Below are positions 40,087 through 47,471 of a DNA stretch of 47,699 bases, one piece after another. This DNA comes from Aquabacterium sp. (GTDB lineage Bacteria; Pseudomonadota; Gammaproteobacteria; Burkholderiales; Burkholderiaceae_C), in the NCBI GenBank assembly GCA_029865965.1, contig JARXAJ010000066.1, forward strand, positions 1 through 47,699, given 5' to 3'. The notes below the pieces were generated by a model. The model did no database searches, had not been told where the DNA came from, and was given only the letters and a program-made list of their open reading frames with translations. Position numbers and translations under genes: made by a program. Within the stretch, counting starts at the first letter, position 1. Each line of letters starts with the position of its first letter.

Positions 40087-40660
40087 GAGGCGGGTCGGGC
40101 TGAGGCCAGACCACCAGCGGCCAGGCCACCATGCAACTTGTGCGTGGTCAGGCCCAGATCGATGGCCAGCCGTTGTTGAACGGCCGCAACATGGTCGACC
40201 TGGAAGGGGCCGCGCTGCGCAACGCCCGCCGCACGGTGCAGATCATCTTCCAGAACCCGATCGCCAGCTTGAACCTGCGCATGCGGGCGGCAGAGATCCT
40301 GGACGCGGGTCTGACCGCGCTGAAGCCTGACACCGCGCCGAGCGACCGTGGCCAGCGCATCGCCATCGCCCGCGCGCTGGCGGTCAGCCCGCGGCTGATC
40401 GTCTGTGACGAGCCCACGTCGGCGCTGGATGTCAGCGTGCAGGCGCAGATCCTGAACCTGCTGCGCGAACTGCAGCGCGAACTGGGTGTCAGCTACCCGT
40501 TTATCACCCACAACATTGCCGTGGTGGAGTACATCGCCGACTTCGAGGCGGTGATGCGGGCTGGGCGCATCGTGTAGCAGGGGGCAAGCGCGAATGTGCT
40601 GGAGCGGCAGGTGGACGCGTACACGCGGGCTTTGCTGGCGTCTGCGCTGCGGCTTTTAGG
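40087..40660 (+). pseudogene. decayed copy 2 of the ABC ATPase second half
   Basis: Similarity starts at the Walker A region, where [12 protein letters not shown] has become G-G-S-G-stop-G-Q-T-T-S-G-Q: a nonsense codon plus loss of the catalytic Lys. It continues through VQIIFQ and IASLNLRMRAAEILD to [12 protein letters not shown] and [13 protein letters not shown]. About 33 codons, including the ABC signature FSGGQ, are deleted in frame, exactly between two near-identical CAGCGCAT stretches of the intact gene. A second stop (GAG to TAG) follows RIV, and the tail to about 40660 still resembles the ATPase end. The track ORF 40131-40577 is the longest open part. Confidence 0.88.
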
Positions 40661-41068
40661 GCACTTACCTGCCCTTGCTTTCGGCTGCACCGGCCCATGT
40701 CGTTTCCGCAGGCGCTGACCTTGCTAGCGAAGATGTTGCACCAGACCAACGCCTGCAGGAAGTGGTTCTAGGTGCGGGCCTCTAGGTTTTGGCGGGCCAG
40801 GTCTGCCGCCAAGAACCCATCGCGCGTGCAAGTGGCTGTCAGTGTTTGGTAATTCAATGGTCGCTGATCCGATCCGGCACCAGGTCGTCGCGCCTTTGCT
40901 CCAGCACGGTGCGCGACAAGGGTTTCCCTAACACGAGGGGTAGGCGGCGCCCCGTGAGAATCCTGTTTACACGCCGCTAACTATCGAACGACATTGGCTT
41001 ACACAACGTGTGGTCAATCGGGCGGCTCGTCGATTCACGGATCCAACCCTCCTTCAAGGAACAGTCCA
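40661..41068. other. 408-nt intergenic stretch upstream of the TonB receptor
   Basis: No convincing gene. It contains a short hairpin AGGGCA-N6-TGCCCT (40658-40675) at the edge of the ATPase remnant and, near its end, an AAGGA ribosome site (41056-41060) for the receptor. The middle has lower GC than the flanking operons and may be debris of lost genes, but I cannot assign it. Confidence 0.4.
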
Positions 41069-43930
41069 ATGTTCAAGCGAACCTCTATCAATACTGGCGT
41101 GCTGGTGGCTCTCGGCGCCTTGACGGCCTTGCCCTCCTTTGCACAGCAGGCGGACCAGCGCGTGGAAATCACCGGTTCTAACATCCGGCGCGTGCAGGCA
41201 GAGACCGCCTCGCCGGTGCAGACGGTGACGCGCGAGGAGATCGAGCGTTCTGGCAAGACCAGCGTGGCCGAACTGCTGCAAACCCTGGCCGTGGACAATC
41301 AAGGCTCGGTGCCCACCACCTTCGGTAGCGGCTTCGCCTCTGGCGCTTCTGGCATCTCGCTGCGCGGCCTGGGAGCTGCGTCCACCCTTGTACTGGTCAA
41401 TGGTCGGCGTATCGCACCCTATGGCTTGGCCGACGACGGCCAGAAGGTCTTCGCCGACTTGAACATGATCCCGCTTGAGGCGGTCGAGCGTGTCGAGGTG
41501 CTGAAGGATGGCGCATCGTCGATTTACGGTTCCGATGCTATCGCTGGTGTCGTGAACGTCATCCTCCGCAAGGATTTTGTCGGCACTGTTTTCAAGGCGT
41601 CGGCTGGCCAGTCGCGCTACAGCGATGGCGACAACTACACCGCCGCAATCACCCACGGCTTCGGCAGCCTGACCAAGGACAAGTTCAACATCCTGCTGAA
41701 CTTCGAGGCCGGCAAGAAGGGGGCAATCTACAACCGAGACCGTGCTGACCGTGGCGTGGTGGGCAAGGGCGACCTGCGCAGCATCGGTTTCGACGCGCTC
41801 AACAGCGGTGGCGCCAATGGTGGTAACGGTGCCATTCTGGACACCAACACCGCCGTTTCGTCGACGGTGGGGAACGTCCGCAATCCGGCCACCAGCAATT
41901 ACTACAGCCGCAGCCAGCTCAATGGTGTCGATTTCACCCGCACCTTCCCGGCTGCGGATTGCGCGCTGTTCAGCAAGATCCCGCAGGGCGACCCAGGCTT
42001 TGCTGGTGGCGTCGGCTGTCTCACCGATGCGCCGCAGGATTACGGCATGGTCCAGCCTTCGCAGGACAGCCTGAATCTGTTCGGTCGTGCCACCATGCAG
42101 CTGACAGCTGATTTCGTGGGTTATGTGGAGGTGAATTGGTACAAGAATAAGTCGGTGTCCCAGACCACGCCCAGCGGTGTGAGCGGCAGCACCGGCTACC
42201 CTGGCGGGCCTGTCAGCAACGCAACGATCGCCCTGGGCGCTGCTCACCCCGACAACCCGTACTTCGGCACCGCCGCCCGGGTGCGCTACCTGGCAGCCGA
42301 TGTCGGGCGGCGCGTGAGCAATGTCGACTCCAACTTCACTCGCGTGGTTGGCGGCGTGAAGGGCACTTTCGGCGCCTGGGACTTCGACTCCGCAGTGCTC
42401 TACTCGCAGAGCAAGGTGTCCAACGACCGTACTGGTTACCTGCTGCGCGACGCCACCTTTGCCCTGCTGAACCCCAACGGTGCCAACACGCTTGTGGCAG
42501 GCCAGACCAATGCGCAAGTGGCGCAGGCGAACAATGCGGCCTATGCCGCGCTACCGGCCGGCACTTACTGGCGCATTGCAGAGAACAAGGGTCTGAACTC
42601 CGCCGCGATGTATGCGGCGCTGTCGCCCACACTGTCGAACGACGCGGTCTCCAAGACGACCCAGATCGACCTCAAGGTCTCCCGCGACCTGATGCAGTTG
42701 CCAGGCGGCATGATGGCCCTGGCCATGGGCGCGGAAGCGCGGCGTGAGTCGATCTCGCTCGAGCCGACGACGGGCACCAGCACAGGCAACGTGATCGGCC
42801 TGGGTTATTCGGCCTACTCGGGTGCCCGCACCCTGACGGCGGCCTATGCCGAAGTGTTGGCGCCGGTCACCAAACAACTGGAGTTGTCGGCCGCGCTGCG
42901 CGGTGACCACTATTCCGACGTCGGCAATTCCTTCACGCCCAAGTTCGGCGCGAAGTTCACCCCGATGCGTGAACTGGCCATCCGCGGCACCTATGCGCAG
43001 GGCTTTCGGGCACCAAGCGCTGCGGAGAACGGCAAGGGCGGTCTGGCTGCGTTCTCTACCGCGAGCGACCCATTGCGCTGCAACCTGGGTATCCTTCAGG
43101 CCTGTAGTGCGTCAAGCGTGGCGGTCATCACCTCTCCGAACCCTGCCTTGAAGCCAGAGAAATCCAAGTCCTACAGTCTGGGCCTGGTGTTCGACCCACT
43201 GCCGGGCACCAGCGCCTCGGTCGATTTCTGGCAGATCGAGCGCAGCAACGAGATCAACCAAGAATCCACTTCGGCCGCCATTGCTGCTGGCAAGGTCTCG
43301 CGCGACCCGACCACCGCCACCGCTGTGGCCGGCGACCCTGGTGCCATCACTGCGGTGCTGGCTAACTACGTGAATTCGACCAAGACCGTGGTGCGCGGCG
43401 TAGACGTGGACCTGCGGCACTCACTGGGTATGGGCGCCAACGGCAAGATCGACTTCGATCTGAAGTGGACCCACATGTTCAAGTTCGAGCGCCAGGAGAT
43501 TGACGGATCGGTGCTGAACTTTGCCGGCACGCACGGCAATTGCGACGTGACGAACTGCATCGGCACCCCGGCTGACCGCGTCAACATCGGCGCTACCTGG
43601 GCAATGGGCCCGTGGCGGGTGGGCGGTGTGGCCAACTACCGTGCGTCGATCTCGGGCAAGGACTCCAAGGAGGCTACTGACTGCCCGAGCATTTATGCCG
43701 ACGGTACCGATGCACCGGCCGGCTGCCGCCTGGCTTCGTTCACCACGGTTGATCTGACGCTGCGTTGGAAAGCATCCAACAATTTGGAAGTCTTCGGCTC
43801 GATCCAGAACCTGTTCGACCGGATTCCGCCGGTGGATGCCCATACCTACGGTGCGACCTCTTACAACCCGCTGGACTACAGCGGTGCTGTAGGCCGGTAT
43901 TACAGCCTGGGCTTGAAGTACAAGTTCTGA
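41069..43930 (+). CDS. TonB-dependent outer-membrane receptor
   Basis: 953 aa from the ATG at 41069, with AAGGA 8 nt upstream; the track start at 40994 lacks the signal peptide. Signal peptide MFKRTSINTGVLVALGALTALPSFA-QQ. The plug domain (about 30-175) has RVEITGSNIRRVQAETASPV, TVTREEIERSGKTSVAELLQ, ISLRGLGAASTLVLVNGRR and VERVEVLKDGASSIYGSDAIAGVVN. The barrel ends in LGLKYKF with the terminal Phe typical of outer-membrane proteins. It imports a ligand using TonB energy; the ligand is unknown. It lies between the two TA/3'-end arrays and looks less GC-rich than neighbouring operons. Confidence 0.92.
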   Translation: MFKRTSINTGVLVALGALTALPSFAQQADQRVEITGSNIRRVQAETASPVQTVTREEIERSGKTSVAELLQTLAVDNQGSVPTTFGSGFASGASGISLRGLGAASTLVLVNGRRIAPYGLADDGQKVFADLNMIPLEAVERVEVLKDGASSIYGSDAIAGVVNVILRKDFVGTVFKASAGQSRYSDGDNYTAAITHGFGSLTKDKFNILLNFEAGKKGAIYNRDRADRGVVGKGDLRSIGFDALNSGGANGGNGAILDTNTAVSSTVGNVRNPATSNYYSRSQLNGVDFTRTFPAADCALFSKIPQGDPGFAGGVGCLTDAPQDYGMVQPSQDSLNLFGRATMQLTADFVGYVEVNWYKNKSVSQTTPSGVSGSTGYPGGPVSNATIALGAAHPDNPYFGTAARVRYLAADVGRRVSNVDSNFTRVVGGVKGTFGAWDFDSAVLYSQSKVSNDRTGYLLRDATFALLNPNGANTLVAGQTNAQVAQANNAAYAALPAGTYWRIAENKGLNSAAMYAALSPTLSNDAVSKTTQIDLKVSRDLMQLPGGMMALAMGAEARRESISLEPTTGTSTGNVIGLGYSAYSGARTLTAAYAEVLAPVTKQLELSAALRGDHYSDVGNSFTPKFGAKFTPMRELAIRGTYAQGFRAPSAAENGKGGLAAFSTASDPLRCNLGILQACSASSVAVITSPNPALKPEKSKSYSLGLVFDPLPGTSASVDFWQIERSNEINQESTSAAIAAGKVSRDPTTATAVAGDPGAITAVLANYVNSTKTVVRGVDVDLRHSLGMGANGKIDFDLKWTHMFKFERQEIDGSVLNFAGTHGNCDVTNCIGTPADRVNIGATWAMGPWRVGGVANYRASISGKDSKEATDCPSIYADGTDAPAGCRLASFTTVDLTLRWKASNNLEVFGSIQNLFDRIPPVDAHTYGATSYNPLDYSGAVGRYYSLGLKYKF

Positions 43931-43935
43931 TGAGT

Positions 43936-43954
43936 CAGCAACGGGCCGTTGCTG
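43936..43954. repeat. short perfect palindrome after the TonB receptor
   Basis: CAGCAACGG-G-CCGTTGCTG, a 9-bp inverted repeat, begins 6 nt after the receptor stop. It has no T-tract of its own and may stabilise the mRNA end. Confidence 0.45.
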
Positions 43955-44002
43955 GCACCGTGTCCGGGTCTTGCGAAACTAGGTCAGTGCTCGAAACCTA
44001 TG

Positions 44003-44035
44003 GCAACGCCCAGGCCTGCCTGGGCGTTGCGCTTG
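44003..44035. terminator. probable bidirectional terminator hairpin
   Basis: GCAACGCCCAGGC pairs perfectly with GCCTGGGCGTTGC (13 bp, 2-nt centre). It lies between the TonB receptor (plus) and SDR remnant A (minus), which converge here. T-tracts are weak on both sides, so termination strength is uncertain. Confidence 0.55.
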
Positions 44036-44047
44036 ATGCAGCTGGCC

Positions 44048-44362
44048 TCACTTCGGCGCCAACCGGATCGCCCCGTCCAGCCGGATCACCTCGCCATTGC
44101 GCATGTCGTTCTCAATGAGGTGCTTGACCAGCTTGGCATAGTCGGCCGGCGTGCCCAGCCGCGATGGGAAGGGCACGCCCGCCGCCAATGCATCCTGCAC
44201 CGCCTGCGGCATGGTGAACAGCATCGGCGTGCCGAAGATGCCCGGTGCGATGGTCATGTTGCGGATGCCGTTGCGCGCCAGGTCGCGGGCGATGGGCAAT
44301 GTCATGCCCACCACGCCGCCCTTGCTGGCGGCACAGGCGGCCTGGCCGATCTGGCCTTCATA
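44048..44362 (-). pseudogene. SDR 3'-end copy A
   Basis: About 104 codons, from [20 protein letters not shown] through [16 protein letters not shown] to [12 protein letters not shown]-stop, matching the C-terminus of 3-hydroxyacyl-CoA-dehydrogenase-like short-chain dehydrogenases. The Rossmann half with the cofactor motif is absent. The catalytic YxxxK is changed to C-A-A-S-K (Tyr to Cys). Its last 228 nt differ from copy C at only 6 positions by my count. It is fused in frame to a truncated PIN toxin (track ORF 44048-44692). Confidence 0.88.
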
Positions 44363-44692
44363 TCGCACCAACCGCCGTTGGCCTTGCCGGCATGATTCGG
44401 GCCTCTTCGGGGTGGCCGCAAATAGGTTGGCAGTGACCAGCTTGCCCAGCATCCGCGCTGCCTGCAGATCCTCGCTCCACAACTGTGGGCAGCCGCTGGC
44501 CAGCGCGGCCTGCACGATCAGCGCGTCGTCGAACGCCAATCCATGCGCGACGTGCAAATCAAGGGCCGACTGGATCAGCGCCGGCGAATTCCTGATGACA
44601 TCAAAGCCAGCAAAGAAGATCAGCCACCTCCGCACCAGCGCGGGCGGCAGCCGCAGCTTTCGCAGTGCCACATTCGCGAACTCCTGCAACAC
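44363..44692 (-). pseudogene. PIN toxin lacking its N-terminus, fused to SDR copy A
   Basis: It reads [38 protein letters not shown] and [22 protein letters not shown], closely matching the PIN toxin at 45786-46229 from its residue 50 on. The N-terminal 50 residues with the first catalytic Asp are gone. The stop is also lost: the frame continues into SDR copy A. It is a damaged paralog of the RHH/PIN toxin, probably from duplication of a unit PIN + SDR 3' end. The 119 nt to its right (44693-44811) hold the AbrB promoter region and nothing else clear. Confidence 0.82.
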
Positions 44693-44811
44693 CTGGGGTT
44701 CGCCACGCTGAACAGCGGGCCTGGCCGTTGGCCTCGTGGCGCACGTCGCATTTGGAAGCTCCGAGTGACCACACTCAAGTATGATTACGCCAAGACAATC
44801 GGAAGAAGCTC

Positions 44812-45066
44812 ATGTTTTCTACTGTCAGTGAAAAAGGTCAACTGACTTTGCCAAAGCGGATTCGCGACCAGATGGGCATCGTTCCAGGCTCCCGCCTGCA
44901 ATTGCAGCTAGGGCCGGATGGAACACTGCAAATCCGGGTGCAAGCACGGGGTTCGGCATCGTTGTTTGGCTTGTTGTCCAGGCCCGACCAGGCCGCGCTG
45001 TCGCTTGAGCAACTCGATGGTGCGGTCACCGCATCCGTACAAAGCCGCTCCAAGGTTCGTCGGTGA
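44812..45066 (+). CDS. AbrB/MazE-type (VapB) antitoxin
   Basis: 84 aa. The SpoVT/AbrB swapped-hairpin motif STVSEKGQLTLPKRIRDQMG is followed by GSRLQLQLGPDGTLQI. The C-terminal 35 residues (SLFGLLSRPDQAALSLEQLD) would wrap the PIN toxin. The ATG follows GGAAGAAG; a possible -10 TATGAT lies at 44780-44785. The TGA stop overlaps the toxin's GTG start (GTGA). This intact module is on the plus strand, opposite to the other modules of this array. Confidence 0.9.
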   Translation: MFSTVSEKGQLTLPKRIRDQMGIVPGSRLQLQLGPDGTLQIRVQARGSASLFGLLSRPDQAALSLEQLDGAVTASVQSRSKVRR

Positions 45067-45458
45067 TTGCTGTCGATACCAATGTGCTCGTGCGGCTGAT
45101 GGTCAATGACGAGCCATCGCAAGCGGGCAGGGCCAAACAGCTTTTTGACGCCAAAGCGGGCGAAGATGGCTCGATTTGGGTCAGCGACACCGTGCTGGTC
45201 GAGTTGGTGTGGACCTTGGCGCGGGCCTACGGCCGGTCGCGCACAGAGCTCGCCACTGCGGTGCGGGCCTTGGCCTCGCACGCCACGCTGACCTTGGAGT
45301 CGGCGGTTGCCGTCAGGGCTGCAGTGGATGTATTTGAAGGCGGCGCTGCCGACTTTTCAGACTGCCTGCTGGCAGCCAAGGCGCAAGGCGCCGGCTGTGA
45401 GCACCTCTTTACTTTTGACAAGGGCATGCGGGCGCTGGCGGGCGTCAAGCTCCTGTAA
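45063..45458 (+). CDS. VapC-type PIN-domain toxin
   Basis: 131 aa with a GTG start overlapping the AbrB stop. Acidic PIN residues occur in IAVDTNVLVRLMVND (Asp5), VLVELVWTLARAYG (Glu near 47) and ADFSDCLLAAKAQGAG (Asp near 97), with the final TFDKGMRALAGV. The family cuts RNA when free of its antitoxin. It forms a complete TA pair with the AbrB gene. SDR copy B converges on it 64 nt away. Confidence 0.9.
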   Translation: MIAVDTNVLVRLMVNDEPSQAGRAKQLFDAKAGEDGSIWVSDTVLVELVWTLARAYGRSRTELATAVRALASHATLTLESAVAVRAAVDVFEGGAADFSDCLLAAKAQGAGCEHLFTFDKGMRALAGVKLL

Positions 45459-45522
45459 GTGCCCCCTGGCCGGCCGGCGCCAGCCTTCCCCTGCCTCCCC
45501 CGGAGACCAAGGAAAGTGGCGG

Positions 45523-45789
45523 TCACTTCGGTGCCAGCCGGATCACCTCACCGTTGAGCATGTCGTTCTCAATGATGGGCTTGACCAGCTTGGCATCCTC
45601 GGACGGCTTGCTCAGCCGGCTGGGGAATGGAACACCCGCCGCCATTGCGCCCTGCACCGCCTGCGGCATGGTGAACGGGGCCGGCGTGCCGAAGATGCCC
45701 GGCGCGATGGTCATGTTGCGGATGCCGTTGCGTGCCAGTTCGCGAGCGATGGGCAGTGTCATGCCCTTCGCCCGATCTGGCGCCGTCAC
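45523..45789 (-). pseudogene. SDR 3'-end copy B
   Basis: It reads [40 protein letters not shown] and [14 protein letters not shown]-stop. Relative to copies A and C it lacks 18 nt coding DGAIRL, lost between two GATCCGGCTG direct repeats, and about 30 nt near the YxxxK motif. Its left edge (GACGGCGCCAGATCGG) starts at the same SDR position as copy A, exactly at the stop codon of the adjacent PIN toxin. It has diverged clearly more than A from C. Confidence 0.86.
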
Positions 45790-46229
45790 ATGGGGCCCAC
45801 TGGTCCAGATGCAAATGGGTTGGCAATGGCCAGCTTGCCCAGCAGCCGCCCCGTTTGCAGGTCTTCGCTCCACAGTTGCTGGCAGCCACTGTCCAGCGCG
45901 GCCTGCACGATCAGCGCGTCGTAGAAGGCTAGGCCATGCGCAATGTGCAGGTCCAGCGCCGACTGAATCAGTTCCGGGGAGTTCCTGGCGACATCGAATC
46001 CGGCGTAGAAGCTCAGCCGCTCCCGCACCAGCGCAGGTGGCAGTCGGAGCTTTCGCAGTGCCACGTTCGCGAACTCCTGCAGCACCTGGGTCGAGATCAC
46101 GCCCGTACCCTCGCGGCGCAATCGGCTGATCAGTGCAATGGCTGCAATTTGCTTGACGGGTTCATCGCCGGCATCGGCATAGACCAGCACATTGGTGTCC
46201 AGGAAACTTCGCATCGCCGATCCAAACAT
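45786..46229 (-). CDS. PIN-domain toxin of the RHH/PIN pair
   Basis: About 147 aa from ATG 46229 ([15 protein letters not shown]); the inner ATG at 46214 is also possible. PIN features: [15 protein letters not shown] (first Asp), [15 protein letters not shown] (Glu), [13 protein letters not shown] (Asp) and [13 protein letters not shown]. The C-terminus ([11 protein letters not shown]) differs from that of the paralog because the coding frame meets the SDR copy B; its TGA lies at the SDR junction. The ATG overlaps the antitoxin stop (TGATG). Apparently intact. Confidence 0.88.
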   Translation of the reverse strand: MFGSAMRSFLDTNVLVYADAGDEPVKQIAAIALISRLRREGTGVISTQVLQEFANVALRKLRLPPALVRERLSFYAGFDVARNSPELIQSALDLHIAHGLAFYDALIVQAALDSGCQQLWSEDLQTGRLLGKLAIANPFASGPVGPM

Positions 46230-46456
46230 CAACGCCTGGCATTGGCCTCGTCCCGGTCAAATCGCCAGCCGTTCAAACGGCCGGGGCTGGCGCGCGCAGA
46301 GCGTTCGAACGCTGCCGTCTGTACATCCTGCTGGGTCAAGCCGGCAAGCTCTTCCAGGTGGTCACGCACCGCCTGGTTCAAGCTCTTGCCCATGGCCTGC
46401 GCAGCCTGGCGAGCACGCTCTGCCACGCGTTCATCGATGGACAAGGTGATGTTCAT
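46229..46456 (-). CDS. ribbon-helix-helix antitoxin
   Basis: 75 aa. MNITLSIDERVAERARQAAQ followed by MGKSLNQAVRDHLEELAG is a CopG/RHH-like DNA-binding domain; the tail (ERSARASPGRLNGWRFDRDE) is the probable toxin-binding region. GGACCTCC lies directly upstream of the ATG. It is translationally coupled to the PIN toxin. Its promoter carries clear inverted repeats, consistent with autoregulation. Confidence 0.87.
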   Translation of the reverse strand: MNITLSIDERVAERARQAAQAMGKSLNQAVRDHLEELAGLTQQDVQTAAFERSARASPGRLNGWRFDRDEANARR

Positions 46457-46470
46457 GGAGGTCCGAAGCT

Positions 46471-46520
46471 CACAAGTAATTTGTGCACACAGTTTATGTG
46501 TGATTTAGCGCTTCGGTCAA
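46471..46520 (-). promoter_or_regulatory. promoter and operator of the RHH/PIN module
   Basis: On the minus strand: -35 TTGACC (46515-46520), 18-nt spacer, -10 TAAACT (46491-46496). Directly downstream are two overlapping palindromes, TGTGCACA (46482-46489) and CACAA-GTAAT-TTGTG (46471-46485), between the -10 and the ATG, where an RHH antitoxin would repress. Confidence 0.6.
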
Positions 46521-46533
46521 GGCGGCGGTTGTG

Positions 46534-46602
46534 TCAATTCGGCGACAGCCGGATCACCTCTCCGTTGAGTGGGTCGTTCTCGGATGCCATTGCGCGCCCA
46601 GC
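46534..46602 (-). pseudogene. SDR 3'-end copy D (short, internally deleted)
   Basis: The minus strand reads ARNGIR joined directly to [15 protein letters not shown]-stop. The roughly 45 codons between are missing, and the 18-nt DGAIRL segment is also missing as in copy B. It lies between the HEPN stop and the RHH/PIN promoter. Too short for the ORF track. Confidence 0.75.
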
Positions 46603-46622
46603 TTTGCGGCCCGTCTGTGCTT

Positions 46623-47138
46623 TCATCGTGGGTTGGTTGACGGCAGGTTCAATGTCTCCCACAGCACCAGGTCTGCCGACGTCTTCGCCGTGCCTTCCAG
46701 CAGCGGCACGGCCAGATGGCCTTTGTGCAGGGCGTTGGCCAGCACCGACATGTCACGCACGTACTCGTGGATCATGAAGTTGCGCAGTTGCCAAGCGGCC
46801 AGCCATTCGGCTGCCGATTCAACCCAGCCAAGGCGCTCCGCACGGACCAGGCTGTCGATAGCAGGGCCAACAGGCTCGGCCAGCCATGCCAGGACGCCCG
46901 GCAGCAACTTGTCGCCCAGGGTGTCTTGCAGGCGAACGAATCTTGCGACGAAGGCGTCGACGCGCTCACCAAGGTCGATGTCCTGGGCCAATGTGGCGGC
47001 CCGCTCGGCGTCCATTGGCGAGGAAAACAGTCGCGCGTCAGTGATGCGCAGCAACGCAGCCTCTACGAGCACGGTCTCTGCCAAATGAACCAGCTTGTCC
47101 CCCGGTTGCGAGCGCAAACCCAACGCGTGAGCCGTCAT
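46623..47138 (-). CDS. HEPN-domain (HepT-like) protein of an MNT/HEPN pair
   Basis: 171 aa, largely helical. It shows FVARFVRLQDTLGDKLLPGV and the HEPN RNase motif R-X4-H in QLRNFMIHEYVRD near residue 120, followed by a tail (ADLVLWETLNLPS). In MntA/HepT systems the HEPN protein is an RNase toxin kept inactive by the nucleotidyltransferase, which adenylylates a Tyr close to the R-X4-H site; HEYVRD supplies such a Tyr. The ATG overlaps the MNT stop by 4 nt. Unlike the copy at 38511, it is full length. Confidence 0.85.
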   Translation of the reverse strand: MTAHALGLRSQPGDKLVHLAETVLVEAALLRITDARLFSSPMDAERAATLAQDIDLGERVDAFVARFVRLQDTLGDKLLPGVLAWLAEPVGPAIDSLVRAERLGWVESAAEWLAAWQLRNFMIHEYVRDMSVLANALHKGHLAVPLLEGTAKTSADLVLWETLNLPSTNPR

Positions 47139-47456
47139 CGCAGTTCAATGCCCTGGCTGCGGGCGGTGCGGATGAGTGCGGTCTCTTTTGACAGCGGGTC
47201 GGTCACGACCACATCGATTTTGCGTTCGCCAATTGCCAACTGCAGGCGCGCGCCTATGCGTCCGGACACTGCCAGCTTGTCGTTGGTCGCCTCAGGCAAC
47301 TCGATCAGCAAGTCAATGTCGCCGCCGCGCAAGTCATCGCGGGTGCGGGAGCCGAAAAGGCTGACCTTTGCGAGAGGGCCTGCAACCTCCGTCGTGATGC
47401 GGCGGATGGCGGCGGCTTCTTGGGGGGGTGATGCGCGTCAGGTCGATTCTAGGCAC
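47135..47456 (-). pseudogene. MNT-type nucleotidyltransferase with a frameshift in a C7 run
   Basis: Reading from GTG 47456 gives MPRIDLTRIT, but a run of seven C (complement 47422-47428) shifts the frame. With six C the protein would continue P-Q-E-A-A-A-I-R-R into VSLFGSRTRDDLRGGDIDLL, IGERKIDVVV and the stop at 47135 (about 106 aa). The GSR and DxD catalytic motifs are intact after the shift, and no start codon lies in that frame before GSR. It may be a true pseudogene, a slipping (phase-variable) tract or a sequencing error. It lies 15 nt after SDR copy C. Confidence 0.78.
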
Positions 47457-47471
47457 GCCGTCATGATCGAC

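Noticed and set aside
44781-44794. ATGATTACGCCAAG, a 14-nt match to pUC/M13 lacZ-alpha next to the polylinker
   Set aside because: The flanks do not match vector sequence and the stretch sits naturally in the AbrB promoter region, so chance is the simplest explanation.
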